From: Chloroflexota bacterium
GTDB taxonomy: Bacteria; Chloroflexota; Dehalococcoidia; Lucifugimonadales; Australimonadaceae
Assembly (NCBI GenBank): GCA_028875085.1
Contig: JAPPFU010000113.1
Location: 1 to 16,307 of the forward strand
Direction: 5' to 3'
Length of the DNA: 16,307 bases
The first letter of the stretch is position 1, and the number at the start of each line of letters is the position of its first letter. Position numbers and translations under genes: made by a program. Shown here piece by piece: positions 6,699 through 12,817 of the stretch. The notes beneath the pieces are model-generated. The model saw only the letters and a list, made by a program, of their open reading frames with translations. It was not told the origin of the DNA and did no database searches.

Positions 6699-7946
6699 CT
6701 ACGGCAGTTCGAACCTACCCGTGGACTGGATCTGGCCGTCCAGGACGGTCCATATCTCGATGGTGCCGGTGACGTCGCCGTTCTCGTCGAACTCGATCTC
6801 GCCGCCGACGCCGTTGTAGTTGATGTCGTCGCCGTCGGCGATGAGGCGCAGCGCCTTGGCGAGTTCGTCGCGGCCGGGGCCGATGACTTCACCAGGCGCG
6901 TTGGCAACCTCACGCAGCGAGTCGCGAATCTTGGCGGAGTCGGTGTTCGTGCCTGCGTGTGCGGCGGCCAGCGCCATCAGGACTGCCGCGTCGTAGTGCT
7001 CGCCCATGAAGGGGTGAGACGGCGGGAAACCGTAGTTCTCGATGTAGGAGTCTGTGAACGCGGACTTCTGGGGCGTGTCGGGGCCGCCTTGCGCAGTGCC
7101 GAGGGTTCCGTCCAGCGCCTCCCACGCGTTGATGCCGTCGATCCACTCGGCACCCTTGACGCCGTCGACGAAGAGGAAGGTGTCGGCGTAGCCGCCCTCC
7201 AGCGCCTCGCGGACGTAGACCTCGGCGTGGCCGGTGTAGCTCATCGCGGCGAGCGCGTCGGGGGCGCCTTCCGTCGCGCGCTCCAACTCGGAGGCGTAGG
7301 TGGGCTGCGCGTCCTCGTGCGGCACGGACGCCGTAACCGTGCCGCCCAGCGCCTCGAACGACTCGGTGAACTGCGCGGCGAGTCCCTCGCCGTAGGCGTT
7401 GTTGATGTAGAGGATGCCGACGGTGTTGAAGCCCTGTTCGCGGGCCACGCGCGCCAGCACCACGCCCTGGGAAGCGTCCGACGGCGTGGTGCGGAAGAGG
7501 AAGTCGTTGTCGTCCAACACGCTGATGCTGGGCGCCGTGGACGCGCCGGAGATAAGCAGCACCCCTTGCGGGATGGTGACCGCCCGCGCCGCAGCGATGG
7601 TTACGCCGCTGGACAGCGCGCCCACGATGCCGACCACGCCTTCCACGTCCACCAGCGCGCGGGCGGCGTCGACGCCCATTGTCGGGTTGACACCCGTGTC
7701 GCGGCTGACGATGCGCATCGGTTGACCGTTGATGCCGCCCGCGTCGTTCACGTGGTCAGCCGCCAGCTGCACCGAGTTGCGCAGCGGCTGGCCGAACTCA
7801 GCCAGCGCGCCCGTAAAGGCGTTGAGGTTGCCGACGATGAGGGGTTGCTCCTCCTCTTGCGCGCCGCAGGAGAGGGCGGAGGCGGCGAGCAGCAAGGCGG
7901 CAACGGCCAAGACTGCGGCTGCTAGTCGTGAGTGTGGTCGGCGCAT
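6699..7946 (-). CDS. Branched-chain/neutral amino-acid ABC transporter substrate-binding lipoprotein (LivK-like), 415 aa
   Basis: This is the extracytoplasmic binding protein that would deliver ligand to the adjacent Liv-type permeases. It begins with a signal peptide (MRRPHSR, then an Ala/Leu-rich core) ending in ASALSC-G, a slightly atypical lipobox with Cys27, then an acidic linker and the periplasmic-binding fold: LIVGNLNAFTGALAEFGQ, then VNDAGGINGQPMRIVSRDTG (typical of Peripla_BP_6), VVGIVGALSSGVTIAA, a TPSDASQGVVLARVA helix, and NNAYGEGLAAQF. Length fits the family. Start 7946 is chosen for the signal peptide and the AGGAGGA site at 7953-7959; the frame continues 93 codons further upstream, but that part is arginine/proline-rich and overlaps the intergenic region. 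It is transcribed towards livM, unusual for a gene whose partners are normally in one operon. Confidence 0.93.
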   Translation of the reverse strand: MRRPHSRLAAAVLAVAALLLAASALSCGAQEEEQPLIVGNLNAFTGALAEFGQPLRNSVQLAADHVNDAGGINGQPMRIVSRDTGVNPTMGVDAARALVDVEGVVGIVGALSSGVTIAAARAVTIPQGVLLISGASTAPSISVLDDNDFLFRTTPSDASQGVVLARVAREQGFNTVGILYINNAYGEGLAAQFTESFEALGGTVTASVPHEDAQPTYASELERATEGAPDALAAMSYTGHAEVYVREALEGGYADTFLFVDGVKGAEWIDGINAWEALDGTLGTAQGGPDTPQKSAFTDSYIENYGFPPSHPFMGEHYDAAVLMALAAAHAGTNTDSAKIRDSLREVANAPGEVIGPGRDELAKALRLIADGDDINYNGVGGEIEFDENGDVTGTIEIWTVLDGQIQSTGRFELP

Positions 7947-7995
7947 GCGCGTTCCTCCTGCTTGGGGCGCCCCTACAGCGCGCCCGCGTAGCACG

Positions 7996-8001
7996 ATTAT
8001 A
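7996..8001 (-). promoter_or_regulatory. Candidate -10 box of the binding-protein gene
   Basis: On the minus strand this reads TATAAT, a perfect -10 hexamer in otherwise very GC-rich DNA, about 50 bases before the start codon at 7946. No good -35 is seen at 17 bases (CTAGCA), so the call rests on the -10 alone. Confidence 0.45.
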
Positions 8002-8067
8002 CGCATCACGCATAGAGATGCTAGGCGGCGCGCGCGCCGAACGTTCGCCTTTCCACTCCCCTCGGGG

Positions 8068-9378
8068 CTAATGGGGCGAGGGCGCCGGGGCGGGTTGGGG
8101 GCGGCGGGGCTGTGCGGCGGCAAGCAGCAGGAGCGCCGCCAGCGCAACCATCGCAGCCGCAGTCCAGAAGGCGATGAGGTAGGCGCCCGTCGCATCGAAA
8201 ACCGCTCCCGCGAAGGGCGCGCCAAGCGCCTGCCCTATCACGATGCCGGGCACGATGTAGCCGCGTATCGCGCCGATGTGCGCGCGCCCGAAATAGGTAG
8301 GCCAGATGTGGACTTGCACAACGGCGTTCGTCCCCTGCCCTATCCCTAAGGCGATGGCGCTGACGAAGAGCACCCACGGCGCGTCCAACAGGATCGTCGC
8401 CGCGATGCCCCCCACGGCGATGAACATCGCGTAGGCGCCCACGAAGCGCACGTGAAAGCGCTCCACGAGGAAGCCCGCCGACAGGATGCCGACGAAGAAG
8501 AAGCCCGCGTCGAGCGAGAAGGAAGACGCGATCAGGCTGCGGTCGTAGCCCCTGTCTTCCCAGAAAGCAAATCGGTGCACCTGCAGGCCGCCCATGGCGA
8601 AGGAGATGAGCACGTAGGCCGCGAGAATCTGCCACAGGCGCACGGTGCGCAGCGCTTGGCGCTCCGTCCACGAGAACTCGTCCCGTGCCTCCACCGCAGC
8701 AGCCGCGCCCGCCATCCCGCCAGGCCCGGGCGCCTCCTCGAGCGGCGGGTCGCCGTCGGGGCGCAGACCCATGTCCTCCGGCTGCCGCTTGATGACGAAC
8801 CACGTGATGGGCACGACCAGCGCGATGACGAAGACGCCGGAGGCAACCCACGCCGCGCGCCAGCCGAACGCGTCGATGAGTTGCTGGTGGACGATGACGA
8901 ACGTCATCCCGCCGATGCCGAATCCGGCGGTAACGAACGACGTGGCGCGTCCGCGTTGGCGCACGAACCACTTCTGCACCGGCACCGAGGTCAGCAGATT
9001 GCCCGGCATCGTGATGCCGCTGAGGCCTACCAGGACGAACAGGGCGAGGAACTGCCAAGCGTTCTGCACCCATCCCAGACCGATGACGGCCATGCCCGCC
9101 AGCGACGCGGCGGCGGTGATGAGCACCCGGCTGCCATAGCGGTCGATGAGCCTGCCCACGAGCAGCGACGCCGCGCCCGTCGCCAACCTCCGCCCCGCCA
9201 GCACCCAGCTGATGAGGCCGCGCGAGATGTTCAGGTCCTCGCTCATCGGCTTGAGGAAGACGGCGAAGGAGAAGATGGCCGTCGCCTCGACCGCGAAATT
9301 AGTCAAGAACAGCGAGCCGACGATCCACCAGCCGTAGAAGATGGGCGAGCGTTTCTTGCGGGGACGGTCGGTGCTCAT
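8068..9378 (-). CDS. MFS transporter, YcxA/monocarboxylate-like, 436 aa
   Basis: This is a major facilitator superfamily transporter of the inner membrane, with roughly twelve hydrophobic segments. The N-terminal FYGWWIVGSLFLTNF, the TM2-3 loop GRLIDRYGSRVLI (motif A) and the long central loop containing KRQPEDMGLRPDG are typical of the YcxA/oxalate-formate-antiporter-like MFS group, whose members often carry organic acids. The substrate cannot be told from sequence. ATG 9378 (MSTDRPRKKR) is chosen; a TTG at 9387 would add three residues and neither has a clear Shine-Dalgarno. It is divergent from the MFS gene at 9465, with a symmetric -10-like element between them. The C-terminal tail is Pro/Ala/Arg-rich. 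Confidence 0.9.
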   Translation of the reverse strand: MSTDRPRKKRSPIFYGWWIVGSLFLTNFAVEATAIFSFAVFLKPMSEDLNISRGLISWVLAGRRLATGAASLLVGRLIDRYGSRVLITAAASLAGMAVIGLGWVQNAWQFLALFVLVGLSGITMPGNLLTSVPVQKWFVRQRGRATSFVTAGFGIGGMTFVIVHQQLIDAFGWRAAWVASGVFVIALVVPITWFVIKRQPEDMGLRPDGDPPLEEAPGPGGMAGAAAAVEARDEFSWTERQALRTVRLWQILAAYVLISFAMGGLQVHRFAFWEDRGYDRSLIASSFSLDAGFFFVGILSAGFLVERFHVRFVGAYAMFIAVGGIAATILLDAPWVLFVSAIALGIGQGTNAVVQVHIWPTYFGRAHIGAIRGYIVPGIVIGQALGAPFAGAVFDATGAYLIAFWTAAAMVALAALLLLAAAQPRRPQPAPAPSPH

Positions 9379-9413
9379 AAAGGGCAAGGCGCGCGGGAAG
9401 CGCCGGGGGCGCG

Positions 9414-9421
9414 AGTATACT
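9414..9421. promoter_or_regulatory. Palindromic -10-like element between divergent MFS genes
   Basis: AGTATACT is its own reverse complement, so a TATACT -10 hexamer is present on both strands (9416-9421 on +, 9414-9419 on -). It sits 43 bases before the ATG at 9465 and 35 bases before the ATG at 9378. It is the only AT-rich patch in the 86-base gap. No convincing -35 is visible on either side. Confidence 0.4.
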
Positions 9422-9464
9422 TGCGCGGGGTGCCGCCGGGCGCGCGGCGCGCGCTCCCACCCCT

Positions 9465-10889
9465 ATGCAAGCAGCCATCGACCGCCGCCGCTACGCCGTC
9501 TTCGCCGTGGTGTCCGTCGCGCTGCTCATCTCCTCGATGAATCTGACGGTGGCCTTCGTAGTCCTGCCCCAGATGCAGGAGGGCTTCGGCGTCTCCCTCA
9601 CATGGGTCGGCTGGACGGTAACCGCCTACCAGTTGGCGTCGGCGGTCTCTATGTCTCTCGCCGGCGGCGTCGCCGACCGCTACGGACGGCGGCGGATGTT
9701 GATAGCCTCGCTGTCGCTCTTCTGCGTCGCGTCCGTCGCGGCGGCGCTCGCGCCCAACATCGCCGTCCATGTCCTGATGCGGATGGCGGCGGCGCTGGGC
9801 GGCGGGGCGATCGTGCCCATCGCGGCGGCGGTCGTGAGCCGCGAGTTCCCCCACAGCCGCGCCCGCGCCATCGGCCTCTTCACCAGCGTGCTGCCGCTGG
9901 GCTGGATCATCGGGCCGACCGTCGGAGGCTTCATCGCCGAGCACTTCACCTGGCGGGGCGCGTTCCTGCTGCCCGCTCCGCCGGCCGTGGCGGCGCTCCT
10001 CGGCGCGGCGTGGCTGATGCGCGAGAGCGCGGAGGGCGCGAAGGGACGGCCCGATGTCCCAGGCGCGTTGCTGCTGGCCGCCGCCATCGCCTCCTTTATG
10101 CTGGCGCTGTCGCTGTTCCGCGTCGAGGGCGCCGCCGCGGGGGCGGCGGCGTGGGGATTGCTCGCGCTGAGCGTCCCGTTGGGCTGGCTGTTCTGGCGGC
10201 AGGAATCGCGCGCCGAGTCGCCCATCGTCGACCTGGCGCTGCTGCGCATGCGCCCCTTCGCGGCGGCCAACGCCTACAACGTCATCTGGGGCGGCGTCTC
10301 CATCGGCTCGTCGGCGTTCATCCCACTCTACGCGGCGCTGGAGTTCGACCTCGACAGCGCGCGGGCGGGGTCGGCGCTGGTGGGGTTGGAATTGGCGCTC
10401 ATCGCCGGCTCTACGCTGACCAGCATCTGGCTGCTGCACCGCCTGGGCTACAGGCCGCTTATCCTGGCGGGCGGGCTGCTGTTAGCGGCGGTGATGGTGA
10501 GCGTCGGGTTCGGACTGATACGCGCGCTGCCATCGGCGCTGCCGCCGTTCTGGGCGCTGTTCGGCGTGCTGACCATCGGCGGCTTCGCTATGGGCGTGCA
10601 GGCGCCTGCGTCCAACAACGCGGGTATCGAACTGATGCCCTCGCGCGTGTCGTCCATCGTCGGGCTGCGCGGCACCTTCCGCTTCGCCGGGAGCGTCATC
10701 ACGACCACCGTCATCTTCTTCCTGCTGGCGGGATTCGAGGACGCGGCGCGCGGCGTGGAGGTCATCTACCTGGGGCTTGGCGCGATCATGCTCGCCGCCG
10801 CGCCGCTCATCTTCCTGATGCCCACGGGCCGCGAGCGCCGCATCGACGCCCCCGCGGAGGCCACCCCGCGCAACGCTAATACGTTGTAG
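9465..10889 (+). CDS. MFS drug-efflux-type transporter (EmrB/QacA, DHA2-like), 474 aa
   Basis: This is an inner-membrane proton-coupled exporter of the MFS drug/H+ antiporter group. Motif A is AGGVADRYGRRRMLIA in the TM2-3 loop, and motif C-like LPLGWIIGPTVGGFI lies in TM5. The mid-protein SPIVDLALLRMRPFAAANAYN is a DHA2 hallmark, and the number of hydrophobic segments (about 13-14) suits the 14-TM class. Substrate is unknown. ATG 9465 has no recognisable Shine-Dalgarno. The gene's TAG stop (10887-10889) lies inside the palindromic repeat at 10884-10919, so the repeat supplies the last bases of the reading frame. The pairing with another MFS gene by head-to-head arrangement suggests shared control. 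Confidence 0.9.
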   Translation: MQAAIDRRRYAVFAVVSVALLISSMNLTVAFVVLPQMQEGFGVSLTWVGWTVTAYQLASAVSMSLAGGVADRYGRRRMLIASLSLFCVASVAAALAPNIAVHVLMRMAAALGGGAIVPIAAAVVSREFPHSRARAIGLFTSVLPLGWIIGPTVGGFIAEHFTWRGAFLLPAPPAVAALLGAAWLMRESAEGAKGRPDVPGALLLAAAIASFMLALSLFRVEGAAAGAAAWGLLALSVPLGWLFWRQESRAESPIVDLALLRMRPFAAANAYNVIWGGVSIGSSAFIPLYAALEFDLDSARAGSALVGLELALIAGSTLTSIWLLHRLGYRPLILAGGLLLAAVMVSVGFGLIRALPSALPPFWALFGVLTIGGFAMGVQAPASNNAGIELMPSRVSSIVGLRGTFRFAGSVITTTVIFFLLAGFEDAARGVEVIYLGLGAIMLAAAPLIFLMPTGRERRIDAPAEATPRNANTL

Positions 10890-10919
10890 GGACAGGTTTG
10901 AAACCTGTCCCTACGGGGG
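10884..10919 (+). repeat. Palindromic intergenic repeat, copy 2
   Basis: This is the same unit as 2977-3012, in the same orientation, with one mismatch over 36 bases. Here the palindrome is perfect over 29 bases: 14-bp arms GTAGGGACAGGTTT (10886-10899) and AAACCTGTCCCTAC (10901-10914) around a single G. It lies between convergent genes (MFS and a 243-aa protein on the other strand), where it could work as a bidirectional terminator. It contains the MFS stop codon and ends four bases before the stop of the convergent gene. Confidence 0.87.
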
Positions 10920-10922
10920 CCT

Positions 10923-11654
10923 CTACGCCCCTCGATTCGTGCCCCAGGCGATGCCTTGGACGCGGCGCAGCACGCGGCGGAAGGCCGTCTCCTGGTCGGG
11001 GGAATCCGCCGCGTGGTCGGGGTAGCGCTCGTTCCACGCCTGCTGCGCTTCCGCCACGCTCATCGGCCCGTGGTTCGTCAGCACGTGAACCGCCCACGTT
11101 CGCACCAAGTCGGGCGCGGCGCCGTCCAGCGGGCGGTCGTAGGCGAGCGCGGGCAGCGTTACGCGCTCGCGCAAGCCGTCGTAGAAGCGCTTGACGTCCT
11201 CGCCCGTTACGGAGGACGAGAGGACGCGGATCTCGATGGACGGGTCGTCCGCGCCGTCGCGCACGATGACGCGGAGCGGCGAGAGGCGGGGAGGGTTGCC
11301 GAAGAAGATGTAGTGGTCAACTGCCCACCGGGGGAGGCTGTATTCCTCGCTGAGGCGCTTGAGCTCGCCGTAGTACTGGGCGCGCCGCTCTTCGTACTGC
11401 GCGGGCGGGATTGCCTTGAGGTGCCAGTCGAAGTTCTGAATCCAGCGCCCGCGCGCCGCGCGGCCCTCCGCGTCGTCCGCGTAGGGAGGCTCGGGCGCGT
11501 CGAAGAGGTTCCGCCGCAGCTGCTCGACACTCTCGACGAAGCGGCGCTCGTGGAGAGCGAAGCTGAAGGCGCTGTCGATGGCGAGCATATCCGCGCCCTC
11601 GCCAAGCACGCTGTCCGCCGTCGCCCACACCTGCTCCGCCGTTACGTCGGCCAT
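10923..11654 (-). CDS. Hypothetical protein, 243 aa
   Basis: I do not recognise this protein. It is a soluble, charged protein with no signal peptide or membrane segment. Visible parts are an N-terminal helical region (ADVTAEQVWATADSVLGEGADML), an aromatic/charged centre (GRWIQNFDWHLKAIPPAQYEERRAQYYGEL), a short hydrophobic strand pattern (SPLRVIVRDG and IEIRVLSSS), and a C-terminal helical region (GPMSVAEAQQAWNERYPD). It looks like a genuine gene: AGGAGG with good spacing precedes ATG 11654, and a plausible promoter (minus-strand TTGCCG, 17 bp, TAGCAT) lies 36-65 bases upstream of that ATG. It is transcribed in the same direction as the deacetylase gene (stop 11735), 80 bases downstream of it. 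Confidence 0.72.
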   Translation of the reverse strand: MADVTAEQVWATADSVLGEGADMLAIDSAFSFALHERRFVESVEQLRRNLFDAPEPPYADDAEGRAARGRWIQNFDWHLKAIPPAQYEERRAQYYGELKRLSEEYSLPRWAVDHYIFFGNPPRLSPLRVIVRDGADDPSIEIRVLSSSVTGEDVKRFYDGLRERVTLPALAYDRPLDGAAPDLVRTWAVHVLTNHGPMSVAEAQQAWNERYPDHAADSPDQETAFRRVLRRVQGIAWGTNRGA

Positions 11655-11690
11655 CGTTCGCCCTCCTGGGATACGTCCGCAACGCGCGCT

Positions 11691-11719
11691 ATGCTAGGCG
11701 AAGCGCGCACTTGCGGCAA
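11691..11719 (-). promoter_or_regulatory. Candidate promoter of the 243-aa protein gene
   Basis: On the minus strand, TTGCCG (11714-11719) and TAGCAT (11691-11696) are separated by 17 bp, each matching 4 of 6 consensus bases. It lies in the 80-base gap after the deacetylase gene. The ten bases ATGCTAGGCG (+ strand, 11691-11700) recur at 8018-8027, upstream of the binding-protein gene. Confidence 0.3.
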
Positions 11720-11734
11720 GAAGCGCCCCCGCCC

Positions 11735-12604
11735 CTACCCTCGCGCCTCGCGCCACCAGTCCAACACCTGCTCGGCCTTCCAGAAGAGGACGCCTTCGTG
11801 CGCGGCCATGTAGGCGTACGCCTCTTCGAGGTAGCGTATGCGATGCGGCACGCCGCTCACGTACGGATGCAGCGCGACGGTCATCACGCGCGCCGAATCC
11901 GCGCCCTCCTCGTAGAGCCTGTCGAACTGGTCTTTGACGCGGCGCAGCATCTCCGCCGCCTCGTGGTGCTGGACGAGCATCATCGGGATGTCGTTCAGTT
12001 CGACGGAATACGGCACGGATACCAGCGGTCCCGCCGCCGTGTGCATCTCGAAGGGCTGCTCGTCCGCGACCCAGTCGCACACGTACTCGATGCCGTGCTC
12101 GACCAGCAGCTCCGGCGTGCGCGCCGTCTCGCCCAGGCCTGGGCCGAGCCAGCCGCGCGGCCCCGCCCCGGTGAACTCGCGGATGGTCTCGACGGTCTTG
12201 GCGACCACCGCGCGCTCATCCTCCACTGCGGGAGCGGCTATCTGGGTGAAGCCGTGGCCCATGAATTCCCACCCCGCGTCGCGGATGGCGCGCGCCAGCT
12301 CGGGGTAGGCGAGGCAGACGGATGCGTTGAGCGCGCAGGTTACGGGGACGGCGCGGCGCTCGAACAGCTCCATCAGCCGCCACACGCCCACGCGCATGCC
12401 GTATTCGTGCCACGCCCAGTTGGGCACATCGGGAACGGGCGCCGCGCCGCCGTGCGGAGGGATGATGGCGCGGGGCATCGGGCGCTCGTCGTCCCAGTGC
12501 TCGATATTGACGACGGAGATGACGGCGACACGCGCGCCGTCCGGCAGCCGCAGCGGCGGGCGTCCGCGCATCGGGGAATAGTCGAACCGTTCGCTTGGCC
12601 TCAT
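11735..12604 (-). CDS. Polysaccharide deacetylase (NodB-fold) protein, PuuE/allantoinase-like, 289 aa
   Basis: This is a carbohydrate-esterase-4/NodB-fold hydrolase, most like the branch that includes metal-independent allantoinase PuuE and peptidoglycan-deacetylase-like proteins. Seen in sequence: VISVVNIEHWDDE (29-41) at the motif-1 position, EFMGHGFTQ (113-121) at the motif-2 position, RGWLGPGLGET (150-160) at motif 3, and a late LHPYVSG (245-251). The usual HxxxH metal pair is reduced to H117 followed by Q121, as in the PuuE-like branch, so the enzyme may not use the classical metal triad. There is no signal peptide, so it probably acts on a small cytoplasmic substrate rather than on cell wall. 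AGGAGG at 12612-12617 supports ATG 12604. The TAG stop lies in a GTAGGGGC string resembling half of the repeat family. Exact reaction unknown. Confidence 0.85.
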   Translation of the reverse strand: MRPSERFDYSPMRGRPPLRLPDGARVAVISVVNIEHWDDERPMPRAIIPPHGGAAPVPDVPNWAWHEYGMRVGVWRLMELFERRAVPVTCALNASVCLAYPELARAIRDAGWEFMGHGFTQIAAPAVEDERAVVAKTVETIREFTGAGPRGWLGPGLGETARTPELLVEHGIEYVCDWVADEQPFEMHTAAGPLVSVPYSVELNDIPMMLVQHHEAAEMLRRVKDQFDRLYEEGADSARVMTVALHPYVSGVPHRIRYLEEAYAYMAAHEGVLFWKAEQVLDWWREARG

Positions 12605-12660
12605 AGCCTTGCCTCCTGGGAAGTGCTTTTGCGTTTAGCGCAGAACCTACGCGCCGCGCC

Positions 12661-12774
12661 AGTTCGGCGCTCGCACCTAATCACCACGCCAGGCTGACAT
12701 CTTCTCCGTCATTCCCGCGAGGTCGAATGCACCCGCGCCGCCCCGGCAGTCTAGCAGGCAAAGCGCGCCGAACT
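12661..12774. repeat. Spaced 10-bp inverted repeat in a divergent intergenic region
   Basis: AGTTCGGCGC (12661-12670) and GCGCCGAACT (12765-12774) are perfect reverse complements 94 bases apart, inside the 213-base gap between the divergent deacetylase and SelA-like genes. They could be operator half-sites or chance in GC-rich sequence. No strong promoter is visible in the gap. Confidence 0.25.
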
Positions 12775-12817
12775 CTGCGACAATCGCGCCGGGCCTTTCG
12801 CCCAGGGAGCCTGCGCC

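Noticed and set aside
6654..7925. 423-codon plus-strand frame opposite the binding-protein gene
   Set aside because: Antisense shadow; the minus strand shows signal peptide, lipobox-like site and binding-protein fold motifs.
7947..8225. N-terminal extension of the binding-protein frame to 8225
   Set aside because: The extension is Arg/Pro-rich, crosses the likely promoter and overlaps the MFS gene end; the signal peptide starts at 7946 behind a strong Shine-Dalgarno.
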